A stretch of 54,649 nucleotides of DNA from Opitutales bacterium (GTDB lineage: Bacteria; Verrucomicrobiota; Verrucomicrobiia; Opitutales; Coraliomargaritaceae): NCBI GenBank assembly GCA_018607135.1, contig JABBCA010000091.1, positions 90,798-145,446 on the forward strand, read 5' to 3'. The notes under the pieces are model-generated. The model searched no databases. It was not told the DNA's origin and saw only the letters and a program-made list of their open reading frames with translations. Each line of letters opens with the position of its first letter. Position 1 is the first letter of the stretch. A program made the translations under genes and the position numbers. This document shows positions 9,516-20,304 of the stretch, in pieces.

Positions 9516-9797
9516 TTAGTTCCATTCAGCTGGGTGGAGCTTACTTGCGTCGGGAACGTCTGTTTCTGCAAAGTAAACAGCCATGCGGAAATAGCGAATC
9601 CGATCCTGAGGTATTTCAGGATTCTTCTTTTTTGCATCCTCCATCAGCACTTCAGGGGAGCGACCTTGAAGATCGTAAATTTCACGAATCCCAATGTCGA
9701 TCAAGCTACGTGCCGCCGCAACTTCCATGCGTGGAATACGCATCAACGATGAATTGAGCGCTTCGTAATCGACTTTCTTTTTCTTTTGAGGAAACAT
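9516..9797 (-). CDS. Cdd1-like helix-hairpin-helix protein (pathogenicity locus family)
   Basis: A 93-residue protein resembling the small Cdd1 ('pathogenicity locus', PF11731-type) family. The body reads as a helix-hairpin-helix fold: LMRIPRMEVAAARSLIDIGI, then IYDLQGRSPEVLMED, then DRIRYFRMAVYFAE. Members are small and usually have a single HhH-like domain thought to bind DNA; no biochemical role is established to my knowledge. The N-terminus is basic (MFPQKKKK). It is placed between a UvrD-like helicase (upstream, across a palindromic repeat) and the Lon-domain gene. Confidence 0.75.
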   Translation of the reverse strand: MFPQKKKKVDYEALNSSLMRIPRMEVAAARSLIDIGIREIYDLQGRSPEVLMEDAKKKNPEIPQDRIRYFRMAVYFAETDVPDASKLHPAEWN

Positions 9798-9850
9798 GTT
9801 TTTCGAATTGTAGGAGAGGGTGGATCCCTCGACCAGATATTTCTGAAATT

Positions 9851-9926
9851 GTAGGGGCGTGTCTTGACGCGCCCGCCTGAGCTAGAGCCTTTTGACCACA
9901 GCGGGCGCATCAAGTTGCGCCCCTAC
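9851..9926. repeat. Palindromic dispersed repeat, copy 1
   Basis: A 76-base element with complementary ends: GTAGGGGCG at 9851 and GGGCGCATCAAGTTGCGCCC running to CCCTAC at 9926. It shares its right arm almost exactly with the element at 13540-13633, while the loops differ. It lies between the helicase stop and the Cdd1-like start. It could act as a terminator or mRNA stabiliser, or be a small mobile palindrome (REP/MITE-like). Confidence 0.8.
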
Positions 9927-9937
9927 GAAATGTGCAA

Positions 9938-11914
9938 TCACCAGCTCCTGGTCGGTGCGACGCGCAAGGTTTCGTAGCGGCTGATGTCGACTTCTTGAAT
10001 GAACCGGCTCGGGTTCAGGCGTATTACACTGTTCCCTTGACTGTTGAGCATGGGGTAGGAGAGGTAGAGTTCTTCCATCGCGCGAGTGACGGCTACGTAA
10101 AATAGGCGGCGTTCTTCTTCCATGTTGCCGTCGTCGATGGTGCGCTTGAGCGGGAAAAGTCCGTCTGCCAAGCCCATGACGAAGACAATCGGGAATTCGA
10201 GTCCCTTGGCTTGGTGAATAGTGGTCAGACGTAGGCAGTTTTGCTGTTCTTCTGGGTTACGCTCATTGCTTTCGGAGGCGAGGAGCACGAGTTGGGCGAG
10301 TAACTCTTCCATGGTGTCGTAGCGGCTGGCAAAGCTGACAAGACTTTGTAGGTCATCGGCTCGATCGGTCCAGTTCGGATAAATCTCGCGGATGTAGCTG
10401 CTATACCACCCATCAAGTGCGAGTTGCACAATGTCTTGTGGAGCCGCTTCGGTGAGGGCAACGGATACTTCGCGAATGGTTTCAGCCAGAGAGGGCCATT
10501 CTTCTTTTGCATCGTTGGGCACCTTTTTTAGAACGGCTTCAGAGCAGAGGGCATCGCAGAAATTCTTTTCTTCCTTCTCTGCGAGTTTCTTGGTGAATGC
10601 GTGAATCCGCTCTGCGGTCTTTGGGCCTACTTTGGGAAGGAGGCAAGTAAAGCGGGCAAAGGCGGAGACGTCTGCAGGGTTGGACGCAAAACGAAGCTGC
10701 GCAGTGAAGTCTCGGACGTGGGCTTGTTCAAAGAACCGGACACCGCTGGTGATTTGATAATCGATATTGCGGCGAGTGAGCTCCATCTGCAAATCCATCG
10801 CGTGATAGTGTGCGCGGTAGAGGATCGCGATTTCAGAAAGGTTACGACCTTCTTCGAGGAGTCCTTCGATACGTTGAATGATGAAGTTGGCCTGTCCACG
10901 TGCGTCCATGAGCGGCACGAAGTAGGGCTTGTCACCAGAGTCGCGCACCGCGCGAAGCTCTTTGGAATAGCCGAGGCCCGCGGGTTGTGCGCCGAGCACG
11001 GAGTTGGCGAACTCGAGAATTTCTGGGCTGCTTCGATAGTTGGTTTCGATCTTATGAATTTCGGCGCCAGGGTGGCGGTCGTTGAAACGCATGATATTGT
11101 CGAAATCTGCTCCGCGCCAGGTGTAGATGCACTGTGCATCGTCACCGACGGCCATGACTTGGTGATTGGCTGCGAGGCAATCCACGATGTCGGACTGCAA
11201 GCGATTGGTATCTTGAAACTCGTCGACTAAAATATGTTTGAAGCGGTCTTGGTATTGTTTGGCGATTTCTGGGTGCTCGCTAAGAAGCTTGAGGAAGAGC
11301 TCTAGCAAGTCGTCATAGTCGACGACTTGTTGTTCTAGTTTCGTGGCTTGGTATTGCTTATAGAAACTCTCGATTTTCGACGCCATGCCTTCGAGGAACG
11401 GATAGTGGTCGTCGGCTTCGTCATAAATGCTGCGACAGGTATTGCGCGCGTAGCTGATCATGTTGGCGATGACCTTTGGCTTGGGGTTGTTCTTACCTTT
11501 GATGAATGCGGGATCTATTTTCTGAATCGCATTTTTGAGGAGGCTCTCCGCTTCGCCTTCGTCGAGGATAGTGTAGTTGTTTCTGAGTCCGACTTTCTCA
11601 CCATTCACGCGAAGAATGCGTTGTGCAATACTGTGAAAGGTGCCTCCCCAAAGGTAACGACGTGAAATCCCCGTGAGGTCTTCGACACGCTCGAGCATTT
11701 CTTTCGCAGACTTATTGGTAAATGTCAGCAGCAGGATTTCGTTTGGCATATGTCCTTTTGAGAGCAGGTAGGCCACACGGTAGGTGAGGGTGCGTGTCTT
11801 TCCAGATCCAGCGCCTGCTAAGACCAGGGCGGGGCCTGGTTCAGCAGTGACGGCAGCGTATTGCTCGTCGTTGAGGTCGCCTCGGAAATCGATTTCAGGA
11901 AAGACAGGATGCAT
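9938..11914 (-). CDS. UvrD/PcrA-like ATP-dependent DNA helicase
   Basis: A 658-residue superfamily 1A 3'-5' helicase. Motifs in order: Q-motif LNDEQYAAV (14-22), Walker A AGAGSGKT (33-40, Lys39), motif Ia [14 protein letters not shown], motif [10 protein letters not shown], motif [18 protein letters not shown], motif IV ETNYRSS, motif [18 protein letters not shown] and motif [15 protein letters not shown]. This is the full SF1A set. Length is slightly below typical PcrA/UvrD (about 720), mostly because the C-terminal tail is short. It probably unwinds DNA during repair or replication restart. It appears to be first in a minus-strand unit with the Cdd1-like and Lon-domain genes. Its leader contains pyrimidine-rich tandem repeats. 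Confidence 0.93.
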   Translation of the reverse strand: MHPVFPEIDFRGDLNDEQYAAVTAEPGPALVLAGAGSGKTRTLTYRVAYLLSKGHMPNEILLLTFTNKSAKEMLERVEDLTGISRRYLWGGTFHSIAQRILRVNGEKVGLRNNYTILDEGEAESLLKNAIQKIDPAFIKGKNNPKPKVIANMISYARNTCRSIYDEADDHYPFLEGMASKIESFYKQYQATKLEQQVVDYDDLLELFLKLLSEHPEIAKQYQDRFKHILVDEFQDTNRLQSDIVDCLAANHQVMAVGDDAQCIYTWRGADFDNIMRFNDRHPGAEIHKIETNYRSSPEILEFANSVLGAQPAGLGYSKELRAVRDSGDKPYFVPLMDARGQANFIIQRIEGLLEEGRNLSEIAILYRAHYHAMDLQMELTRRNIDYQITSGVRFFEQAHVRDFTAQLRFASNPADVSAFARFTCLLPKVGPKTAERIHAFTKKLAEKEEKNFCDALCSEAVLKKVPNDAKEEWPSLAETIREVSVALTEAAPQDIVQLALDGWYSSYIREIYPNWTDRADDLQSLVSFASRYDTMEELLAQLVLLASESNERNPEEQQNCLRLTTIHQAKGLEFPIVFVMGLADGLFPLKRTIDDGNMEEERRLFYVAVTRAMEELYLSYPMLNSQGNSVIRLNPSRFIQEVDISRYETLRVAPTRSW

Positions 11915-11930
11915 GGTAAAGGAGTTATAA

Positions 11931-11963
11931 GCTAGGAGCTAGGAGTTAGGAGGTAGGAGTTAG
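11931..11963 (-). repeat. Pyrimidine-rich tandem repeat in helicase leader
   Basis: Read on the minus strand it is CTAACTCCTACCTCCTAACT followed by CCTAGCTCCTAGC, i.e. four to five degenerate 6-8 base units of the type CTAACTCC. It ends 16 bases before the helicase ATG. Similar units occur before argF, argC, mraY and ftsA. Confidence 0.75.
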
Positions 11964-12102
11964 ACTGCGCAAATTGAAAAGTGCTTTTCTGGGACTTCTG
12001 CTCGGATATTTTGGGTAAGGAAAGTAAATACGTATGAGCAGTTATTTCCATTCCTGACTTCCTAGTTGCGGTTTTGCGGGCTTTTGTTTCCTTCGTCTGC
12101 TT

Positions 12103-13533
12103 ATGCAAATTATACCCTCTAGTATGCTTCCAGAACGTGACGAAGGCGCCCTGCGTTCGTTTTTGGAGGGGTGTCGTGAAGCGGCACGGGCGAAGGGGCA
12201 TTTTCAGATCGCGAGTATCTCTTTGGCGGTGAAGCATATTGCGCCCTTGGCGGTGTTGGAGTCGATCTACGAACCAGAGGAGTTGCATTTCTACATCGAG
12301 CGTGCGGCTGATGAAGAGGCGCTTGCTGGAGCAGAGGCCGTGGTGGAGGCACGTTTCGATGGGCCCGATCGCTTTGCTCAAGTGAAAGCCTTTTCCGATG
12401 AGATTTTAGAAAATACCATCGCCGTGGGTGATTTGAGTGAGCCGTTTACGGGGCCGCATTTTTTTACCGCCTTTGCTTTTAATGATTCCGTTGCTGAGGA
12501 TGCACCGTTTCCAGCTGCGACAGTGTTCTTGCCACGTTGGCAGGTATCGCGATCCAAAGGTAAATACGGCGCGGTCGCGAATCTACGCATTGATCCAGAT
12601 ACCAACATCGATCAATTGGTAATGCGAGTTTGGGGCGCTTATAGTAAGTTTGGTGCATTTGATTATGCCTCCGATCCCGAAGTGCCAGAGTCGGCTCCCG
12701 AAGCAAAAGTCGTCTCACGAGAGGAGTTGGCGTCCGATCCATATGGGGCGGCAGTGATCTCTGCTTTAGATGCCATTAAAAAGGGGACCTACGAAAAGAT
12801 CGTGCTCGCACGTGGAGTCGAATTAAAGGCCGACCAAGCGTGGCAGCCCTTGATTGCCCTCAACCGCTTACGCGAACGCTTTAGTGGGTGCTTTACTTTT
12901 TCTTATGGTGGGGGCGCTGCGGGGAGCTTTATCGGCGCCACTCCGGAACGACTTTTGAAAATACGCGACGGACATCTTCTCACTGAAGCGATTGCTGGCT
13001 CTGCACCACGTGGTGCGACTGCGGGTGAGGATGCGAAATTTGCGAGTAAGCTTTTAGGGAGTGAGAAGGATCAGCATGAACATGCGTATGTGCGCGATTC
13101 GATTATTCGTCGTCTTGGTAATCTTGGGGTGACGGCGACCGCTGAAGGTGAACCGCGTCTCTTGCAACTCGCGAATGTTCAACACCTACGCACGCAGATT
13201 ACCGCCGAAGTCGGAGAGTCCGTTCATCTTCTCGATATGTTGGCAGACATGCATCCCACGCCTGCTGTGGGTGGCACCCCACGTGAAGCCGCAGTGCCGC
13301 AGATTAAAGAATTAGAGCAAATCGAACGCGGTCTGTATGCGGGAGTTGTTGGTTGGTTCAACCACCTCAACGAAGGTGAGATGGTGGTCGGTATTCGTTC
13401 CGCACTGATCCAAGGTGACACCGCTCGCCTCTATGCAGGTGCAGGCATCGTCGAAGGCTCTGACCCCGAAAAGGAAATGCGCGAAACTGAAATGAAGCTG
13501 AGAGCGTTACTGGATGTATTAGCGGCAGAGTAA
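12103..13533 (+). CDS. menF: Isochorismate synthase
   Basis: A 476-residue chorismate-binding enzyme that converts chorismate to isochorismate, the first step of menaquinone (or siderophore) synthesis. The C-terminal catalytic domain (about residues 215-470) shows the family hallmarks: [66 protein letters not shown] and the closing [15 protein letters not shown]. These distinguish it from anthranilate and aminodeoxychorismate synthases. The N-terminal third is variable, as in MenF and EntC. The chosen ATG at 12103 gives a normal length. A second ATG at 12124 is possible. No menD or other men gene is in the window, so menaquinone is the likely but unproven destination. Confidence 0.9.
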   Translation: MQIIPSSMLPERDEGALRSFLEGCREAARAKGHFQIASISLAVKHIAPLAVLESIYEPEELHFYIERAADEEALAGAEAVVEARFDGPDRFAQVKAFSDEILENTIAVGDLSEPFTGPHFFTAFAFNDSVAEDAPFPAATVFLPRWQVSRSKGKYGAVANLRIDPDTNIDQLVMRVWGAYSKFGAFDYASDPEVPESAPEAKVVSREELASDPYGAAVISALDAIKKGTYEKIVLARGVELKADQAWQPLIALNRLRERFSGCFTFSYGGGAAGSFIGATPERLLKIRDGHLLTEAIAGSAPRGATAGEDAKFASKLLGSEKDQHEHAYVRDSIIRRLGNLGVTATAEGEPRLLQLANVQHLRTQITAEVGESVHLLDMLADMHPTPAVGGTPREAAVPQIKELEQIERGLYAGVVGWFNHLNEGEMVVGIRSALIQGDTARLYAGAGIVEGSDPEKEMRETEMKLRALLDVLAAE

Positions 13534-13539
13534 CCTGCC

Positions 13540-13633
13540 GTAGGGGCGCAACTTGATGCGCCCATTATGTTATTTATAGGTGGACGCGGCTTGAGGCCTA
13601 CACAGAAGCGGGCGCATCAAGTTGCGCCTCTAC
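13540..13633. repeat. Palindromic dispersed repeat, copy 2
   Basis: A 94-base element whose ends are near-perfect inverted repeats: GTAGGGGCGCAACTTGATGC at 13540-13559 pairs with GCATCAAGTTGCGCCTCTAC ending at 13633. The right arm matches copy 1 at 9851-9926. It starts 7 bases after the menF stop and overlaps the argF stop by 4 bases, so as RNA it could terminate either convergent gene. Confidence 0.82.
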
Positions 13634-14568
13634 GAATTTAGTTCCACGAGCTTCGCCATGATTGCTTTCTGAGCGTGGAGGCGGTTTTCGGCTTCGTCGA
13701 AGATGATGCTCTTTGGGCTGTCTAGAACGTCTTGGCTGACTTCTTCGCCTGCGTGGGCGGGGAGACAGTGCATGAAGTAGGCGTCCTGCTTCGCGAGGGC
13801 GAGGAGCTCTGCGTTGACTTGATACGGTGCCATTTCCTTGAGGCGTTGCTCGGCCTCGGCTTCGTCGCCCATGGAGACCCAGACATCGGTATAGATGCAA
13901 TCGGCGTCTTTGCAGGCTTCCTTTGGATCTTCGGTGTAGGTGAAGTTGACGGGTAGGCCTGCGGCTTTGAGAGCTTCAGTGACGGCTGGCTTTGGCTCAT
14001 AGCCCTTAGGGCCAGAAACGAAGATCTCCATGCCGAACATCGCAGCACTGAGAATCCATGAGTTGGCCATATTGCACGCACTATCGCCGAGGAAGGCGAC
14101 TTTCTTACCCTTGAGTGTATTGATATCGACGTCTTCGGGTGAGTAACGCTCAAGCAATGTGAAGAGGTCGGCCATCAACTGGCAAGGGTGATTGAAATCA
14201 GTCAGTCCATTGATAATTGGCATCGTCGCGTGCTTCGCGAACTCAGTCACCGTTTCGTGTTCGTAGGCACGAATGACAAGACCATGCAGGAAACGGGAGA
14301 GCACCTTGGAGCTGTCTTCGACGGTTTCGCCACGACCGATTTGGGTCTGCTGTGAATTGAGCACGATAGGGAAACCGCCGAGCTCGTTGACGCCGACCTC
14401 AAAGGATACACGTGTCCGGGTGCTACTCTTGTAGAAGAGTAGGCCCCATGATTGCATGTTCAGTGGCTGTGGGCCGCTGAGTCGATTGTCTTTGAAGCTC
14501 TTCGCGAGCGTGAAGACCTCTTGTGCTTGTTCGAGTGTGAAGTCGGTGACTGCTAAAAAATGGTGCAT
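13630..14568 (-). CDS. argF: Ornithine carbamoyltransferase
   Basis: A 312-residue enzyme that makes citrulline from ornithine and carbamoyl phosphate. The carbamoyl-phosphate loop STRTR is at residues 49-53. HPCQLMADL (near 150) and HCLPAH (near 265) carry the other phosphate-binding and catalytic residues. The ornithine-binding SMG loop is present (VWVSMGDE, near 225). The C-terminus ends with the usual ENRLHAQKAIMAKL helix. Length is normal for the family. It is the last gene of the argCJBDF run. Its stop sits inside the end of palindromic repeat copy 2. Confidence 0.97.
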   Translation of the reverse strand: MHHFLAVTDFTLEQAQEVFTLAKSFKDNRLSGPQPLNMQSWGLLFYKSSTRTRVSFEVGVNELGGFPIVLNSQQTQIGRGETVEDSSKVLSRFLHGLVIRAYEHETVTEFAKHATMPIINGLTDFNHPCQLMADLFTLLERYSPEDVDINTLKGKKVAFLGDSACNMANSWILSAAMFGMEIFVSGPKGYEPKPAVTEALKAAGLPVNFTYTEDPKEACKDADCIYTDVWVSMGDEAEAEQRLKEMAPYQVNAELLALAKQDAYFMHCLPAHAGEEVSQDVLDSPKSIIFDEAENRLHAQKAIMAKLVELNS

Positions 14569-14601
14569 TCTAAAAAGTAGTTAGAAGTAAGAATGTAGAA
14601 G
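14569..14601 (-). repeat. Pyrimidine-rich tandem repeat in argD-argF spacer
   Basis: The 33-base gap between argD and argF consists almost wholly of degenerate units, on the minus strand CTAACTTCTACATTCTTACT followed by TCTAACTACTTTTTAGA. It leaves no clear Shine-Dalgarno sequence for argF. Confidence 0.7.
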
Positions 14602-15789
<1,188 letters not shown>

Positions 15790-15882
15790 TATATTGAATA
15801 GTTAATGAGTATTTGCTGATGGCTAAATGGTATGTGCGCTAACCAATTATCCATTAACGATTAGTCATTAGGTTGAAAATCT

Positions 15883-16773
15883 TTACGAGTTGTGGATTTC
15901 GGTGCCGACGCCTTTGTCTGTGAAGATTTCTAGGAGGAGGCTGTGTGGTTGTTCGCCGTCGATGAAGTGCACGCGGTGGACGCCGTTGTTGAGTGCTTTG
16001 ACTGCACTGTCTGTTTTTGGAATCATACCTTTGCTGATGGTGCCATCGGCTACGAGGTCTGCGACGTCTTGAGTGCGTAGCGAGGACATGAGCGACTCGG
16101 GGTCGTTAACGTCGCGCATGAGGCCAGGGACATCGCAAAGATAAACCAGTCGGCGTGCGCGCAAGGCGGCTGCGACGCGCCCTGCGGCGGCATCGGCATT
16201 GGTATTATAGATTTGGCCGTCTTCATCGCACGCGATGGGCGAAATGATGGGGATGTAACCGTCGTTGAGTGCTTTTTTGATGATCTTGGTTTTGACAGTG
16301 TGTGTTTCACCGACGAATCCGAGGTCTAGCTCTTCACCATCAACGACGACTTTTTTCTTATCGCAGACAAGAATGTTGTTACCCGGAAGTGCGATTGGGC
16401 GAGCGTTCTTGGCCTGGAGGATCTCGCAGATGTCGAGGTTTACAACTTTATTTAAAGTGTGGTCGACGATCTTGACGGACTCCGCATCGGTAACGCGTAG
16501 GCCGTGCTCAAAGCGTGTTTCGACATTGGACTCAGCAAGGGCGCGAGTGATTGCTTTGCCGCCTCCGTGCACGACGACGACTTTGATGCCAGCCGCATGA
16601 AGGAACGCGATATCGGTAGCCACACGTGTGCGCACTTGTGGATCTGCATCGTCCATGAAGGCACCGCCGTATTTGACGACGAAAATCGCGTCTCGAAACC
16701 GCTGGATGTAAGGGAGTGCTTCCAGCAATACCGCGGCTTTTGTGGTGACGTCTAAGTGATCGAGATTGGTCAT
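15883..16773 (-). CDS. argB: Acetylglutamate kinase
   Basis: A 296-residue amino-acid kinase that phosphorylates N-acetylglutamate. The N-terminal FVVKYGGAFMDD (32-43) carries the nucleotide-binding lysine and glycine turn. VVHGGGKAI (near 88-96) binds the gamma-phosphate region. GLRVTDAESV and NTNADAAAGRVAAALRARRL are substrate and ATP site signatures. A helix of about 15 residues before the first strand is typical of the arginine-sensitive hexameric class, which suggests end-product inhibition, but that is inference. The leader contains degenerate TTTCAGTTTTC repeats. Confidence 0.96.
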   Translation of the reverse strand: MTNLDHLDVTTKAAVLLEALPYIQRFRDAIFVVKYGGAFMDDADPQVRTRVATDIAFLHAAGIKVVVVHGGGKAITRALAESNVETRFEHGLRVTDAESVKIVDHTLNKVVNLDICEILQAKNARPIALPGNNILVCDKKKVVVDGEELDLGFVGETHTVKTKIIKKALNDGYIPIISPIACDEDGQIYNTNADAAAGRVAAALRARRLVYLCDVPGLMRDVNDPESLMSSLRTQDVADLVADGTISKGMIPKTDSAVKALNNGVHRVHFIDGEQPHSLLLEIFTDKGVGTEIHNS

Positions 16774-16820
16774 TATCTGAAAAATTGAAATTTTGAAAAC
16801 TGAAAAGCTGAAATAAAGGC
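16774..16820 (-). repeat. Degenerate tandem repeat in argJ-argB spacer
   Basis: The whole 47-base spacer reads on the minus strand as units like TTTCAGCTTTTCAGTTTTCA followed by AAATTTCAATTTTTCAG. It is a second sequence type of the same general design as the CTAACTCC leaders elsewhere in the window. Confidence 0.65.
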
Positions 16821-18053
16821 TTATTCGGATTTATTGAAATCTACGTAGGCTTCGCTGAGGTCGGAGGTGAGTAGGCGGAAATTGCCGTCACCTTGATTTA
16901 AATTGAGTGTGATACGAAAGCGCTTTTTGGAGACTATTGCTTTCCATTCGGAGATCTTGCTGTCTTGTGGCTTGCCTCCTATGAGTGCGGGCACGTCGTC
17001 GTAGTGGATGTCGAAGCAGGGTTCTTGCAAGCCTACGCGAGCGTAACCAGCGGCGTCGGCGAGACGTCCCCAGTTGGGGTCGGAGCCATACCACGAAGTC
17101 TTCACGAGTAGGGAGTTGCCAACTGCGCGTGCGACTTTTTCCGCATCGGCGTGGGTCTTGCAGCCTTCGACTATGAGCTCGACGAGCTTGGTGACTTTTT
17201 CACCGTCACCGACAATCTTTTCAGCAAGCGCGTCGCAGACCATGAATACGGCGTCGCGGAAGGCTTGTAGGAGGTCTGGATGCTCGTTGGGCACGAGTCC
17301 AGTCTTGCCACTGGCAAGGAGCAGCACGGTGTCGTTGGTGCTCATGTCGCCATCGATGGAGATTCGGTTGAAGGTCTTGTTGCAGGCTTGGACGAGTGTG
17401 TTTTTGAGTGCGCTGTTTTCGACTTCGAGGTCGGTTGCGAGGAAGGCCAGCATTGTGGCCATGTTGGGCTCAATCATGCCTGCTCCTTTAGCCATACCTG
17501 CGACGGTGACGGTTTTCCCTTCAAAAACGAATTGAGCGGTCGCGACTTTACGCCGTGTATCGGAGGTGAGGATGGCATCGGCCGCATTGAGCGAGCATTC
17601 TTCACTTTCGCTTAGCTTTTGTGCTGCTTCGGCGATGCCAGATTTGATCTTGCCCATGGGCAAGACGCGTCCGATTCGTCCAGTGGAGCAAACGAGAAAT
17701 GGAGAGCCGATTCCTGTTTCGAGCTGGGAGATGGTAGACATCTCTTTAGCGTCAATCATGCCTTGTTCGGCAGTGGCTGCGTTGGCATTGCCACTATTGG
17801 CGACGAAACCAGCCACTTTTACGCCAGGGTGTGAAAGGATTTCCTGACACACATGCACTGGAGCCGCACAGACGTCGTTTAAAGTGAAAACACCCGCAGC
17901 AGAGCAGGGCTTTTCGGCTGCGACCAGCGCCAGATCGAGCGTCACCTTACCGGATCCCCGCACATCACAAGCGACGCCTGCAGTTTTGAAGCCGGGGCAA
18001 TCCGCGATTCCACCTGGGTTTTCGATAAGTTTGACTGTGATCGTATCGGACAT
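16821..18053 (-). CDS. argJ: Glutamate N-acetyltransferase / amino-acid acetyltransferase
   Basis: A 410-residue ArgJ that recycles the acetyl group from N-acetylornithine to glutamate (and may also use acetyl-CoA). It is a self-cleaving Ntn-type enzyme: the cut site is MIEPNMAT|ML with Thr200 as the new N-terminal nucleophile of the beta chain. FVANSGNANAATAEQG (83-98) and VCSTGRIGRVLPM (121-133) form the oxyanion and active-site loops. SWYGSDPNWGRL and the C-terminal LNLNQGDGNFRLLTSDLSE region are also typical. Presence of argJ and the apparent absence of argA/argE in the cluster imply the cyclic arginine pathway. Confidence 0.96.
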   Translation of the reverse strand: MSDTITVKLIENPGGIADCPGFKTAGVACDVRGSGKVTLDLALVAAEKPCSAAGVFTLNDVCAAPVHVCQEILSHPGVKVAGFVANSGNANAATAEQGMIDAKEMSTISQLETGIGSPFLVCSTGRIGRVLPMGKIKSGIAEAAQKLSESEECSLNAADAILTSDTRRKVATAQFVFEGKTVTVAGMAKGAGMIEPNMATMLAFLATDLEVENSALKNTLVQACNKTFNRISIDGDMSTNDTVLLLASGKTGLVPNEHPDLLQAFRDAVFMVCDALAEKIVGDGEKVTKLVELIVEGCKTHADAEKVARAVGNSLLVKTSWYGSDPNWGRLADAAGYARVGLQEPCFDIHYDDVPALIGGKPQDSKISEWKAIVSKKRFRITLNLNQGDGNFRLLTSDLSEAYVDFNKSE

Positions 18054-18084
18054 GGTGAAGCGCGGTTGGGTCGAGGTTTAAGAC

Positions 18085-19110
18085 TTAGATGAGGCCGGCA
18101 GTTTCGTCGAAGCCGGACTTTAGGTTGAGGATTTGCACAGCTTGGCCGCTGGCTCCCTTGAGCAGGTTGTCGATGACTGAGGTGATCACAAAGTTGTCCG
18201 TCCGTGGATCGTAAACCGCGGAGATGTCTGCCCGATTGCTGCCTGTGACGTGTTTGGTGTCTGGGCAGGTGCCGGATGGAAGCACGCTGACAAATGGTTT
18301 GCCTGCGTATGTTTTCTCCCACGTGGAGTAAACGCTTTCGATGGATGCTTTGTTGGACTTTGCCACGATGGTGGTGGAAATGCCCCGAGACATGGGGGCG
18401 AGGTGCGGGTTGAACTGCACGATGCAGTCGGCAAACGCGGCTTTTTCAAGCTGCTCTTCGATTTCGGAGAGGTGTCTGTGCTTGGGCAGTCCGTAAGCTT
18501 TCATGCTCTCGTTGCGTTCGCAGTAGATAAAGTCCTCTGCGACCTTCCTTCCTGCGCCGCTGACGCCACTATAGCTGTTGATGACGATGCCATCTGGTTT
18601 GACTAGACCTGCTTTAAGTAGCGGCACTAGAGGCAGTTGCACACTGGTTGGGTAGCAGCCTGGGCATGCGATGAGTGTGGCATCTTTCCAAGAGTCACCA
18701 GCCAATTCTGGGATCACGTAAGGAGCGGCCTTGAGTAATTCAGGCGCTGGGTGTGCGTGACCGTAGTAATTTTCGTAGATCGAAGTCGAGTTGAGCCGGA
18801 AATCTGCACTTAAATCGATGACAGTTTTGCCTACGTTATAAAGTGGGCTGGCAAATTCGCTGGCCACACCATGCGGCAGTGCGAGGAAAAAGACATCGAG
18901 GTCGTCCCGAGTGGCCAGTTCGACAGGATCTGAGCTGGTAAATTCCAATTCACCAACTGCGTGCCTTAGCGCGGGCATGATATCGGCGACTCTTTTACCT
19001 GCAAGCGACCGTGACGTGACTGCAGCCAGTTGCACGTTCGGGTGACGTGAGAGTAACCGAACGAGTTCTTCTCCGGAATAGCCGGATGCTCCAATGATCG
19101 CTGCATTCAT
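18085..19110 (-). CDS. argC: N-acetyl-gamma-glutamyl-phosphate reductase
   Basis: A 341-residue NADPH-dependent enzyme that reduces N-acetylglutamyl phosphate to the semialdehyde. The Rossmann glycine motif IIGASGYSGEELVRLL is at residues 5-20. The catalytic Cys152 sits in ACPGCYPTSVQ. The region YGLPKHRHLSEIEEQL matches the substrate-binding segment with the conserved histidine. Length is normal. It is the first gene of the argCJBDF run, with a 31-base gap to argJ. Regulation may involve the large imperfect inverted repeat in its leader. Confidence 0.97.
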   Translation of the reverse strand: MNAAIIGASGYSGEELVRLLSRHPNVQLAAVTSRSLAGKRVADIMPALRHAVGELEFTSSDPVELATRDDLDVFFLALPHGVASEFASPLYNVGKTVIDLSADFRLNSTSIYENYYGHAHPAPELLKAAPYVIPELAGDSWKDATLIACPGCYPTSVQLPLVPLLKAGLVKPDGIVINSYSGVSGAGRKVAEDFIYCERNESMKAYGLPKHRHLSEIEEQLEKAAFADCIVQFNPHLAPMSRGISTTIVAKSNKASIESVYSTWEKTYAGKPFVSVLPSGTCPDTKHVTGSNRADISAVYDPRTDNFVITSVIDNLLKGASGQAVQILNLKSGFDETAGLI

Positions 19111-19128
19111 AGTGTGAAAGTGGTTTAG

Positions 19129-19212
19129 GTCTTAATCTTACTCCTAATCATAATCTTAATCTAAGAGTTCACTGTGAGGGATTAAGATTAAGAGTAAGGT
19201 TAGGATTAAGAC
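19129..19212. repeat. Imperfect 33-bp inverted repeat in argC leader
   Basis: Arms at 19129-19161 and 19180-19212 pair at 27 of 33 positions around an 18-base loop. Both arms consist of degenerate CTTAATC units. It lies 19 bases upstream of the argC ATG, between argC and the rpsI terminator, so it could be an mRNA leader hairpin or operator. It could also just reflect two opposed copies of the spacer repeat. Confidence 0.75.
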
Positions 19213-19240
19213 GAGAAGGTGAATGTGAAAATATGGAAAC

Positions 19241-19283
19241 AAAAAACCCTCCAAAGCACGCGCTGACACGGCTATGGAGGGTT
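19241..19283 (-). terminator. Rho-independent terminator after rpsI
   Basis: On the minus strand AACCCTCCA (19283-19275) pairs with TGGAGGGTT (19253-19245), followed at once by a run of T (the A run at 19241-19246 on plus). The loop is 21 bases. It lies about 30 bases past the rpsI stop. Confidence 0.8.
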
Positions 19284-19313
19284 GCAAAAGATGCGTCCTT
19301 GCCGCTGTGCGGA

Positions 19314-19706
19314 TTAACGTTTGGAGAATTGGAAGCGCTTACGAGCACCAGGCTGACCCGGCTTCTTACGCTCGCGGCTACGAGGGTCACGCTTCATGTG
19401 ACCTTCTTGCTTCAATGCAACACGGAGATCCGCGTTCATTTTCTCAAGTGCACGTGCGATGCCGAGGCGAACTGCGCCCGCTTGACCGTTCAGACCGCCA
19501 CCTTGTGCGCGAACCTTGATGTCAACTTGGTCGGTCATCTCAACAGTCTTGAGAGGAGAGAGTGCTGCGTTCGCAAATTCTTCAGTTTTGAAGTAAGCAC
19601 GAGGCTCGCTGCCGTTTACTTCGATCTTACCAGTGCCGCGAGTCAGGCGGACACGAGCAGTTGCAGTCTTACGACGGCCTACAGTAACAAATGTTTGTTC
19701 GCTCAT
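19314..19706 (-). CDS. rpsI: 30S ribosomal protein S9
   Basis: A 130-residue S9. It begins with the conserved VGRRKTATARV, then GTGKIEVNG and DIKVRAQGGGLNGQAGAVRLG. The C-terminal tail RERKKPGQPGARKRFQFSKR ends with the K-R-x-Q-F-S-K-R that reaches the P-site tRNA. It follows rplM by 18 bases, the usual rplM-rpsI operon, and is closed by a clear terminator. Confidence 0.98.
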   Translation of the reverse strand: MSEQTFVTVGRRKTATARVRLTRGTGKIEVNGSEPRAYFKTEEFANAALSPLKTVEMTDQVDIKVRAQGGGLNGQAGAVRLGIARALEKMNADLRVALKQEGHMKRDPRSRERKKPGQPGARKRFQFSKR

Positions 19707-19724
19707 ATTATATAAAGTCAGAGA

Positions 19725-20150
<426 letters not shown>

Positions 20151-20169
20151 GATTTTGGAAAAGCGGCAA

Positions 20170-20197
20170 ACAGTAAAATCGCGAGTCCTCCTGTCAA
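20170..20197 (-). promoter_or_regulatory. Possible promoter for rplM-rpsI
   Basis: On the minus strand a perfect TTGACA (20197-20192) is followed after 16 bases by TACTGT (20175-20170), which matches TATAAT at only three positions. It lies 20 bases before the rplM ATG, so the leader would be very short. It is suggestive only. Confidence 0.4.
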
Positions 20198-20304
20198 TGG
20201 GAATTTTAGCGAAAATGCATAAGATTCTTGTTTTTTGTTGCAAAGGGGCCTCTCAGCGTCATTTTCCGCTCTTTTCCAATTTCAACCTTAGCGGAGAAAT
20301 CACC

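Noticed and set aside
10601-11230. 209-residue plus-strand frame opposite the helicase
   Set aside because: It is antisense to well-conserved helicase motifs and has no family features of its own.
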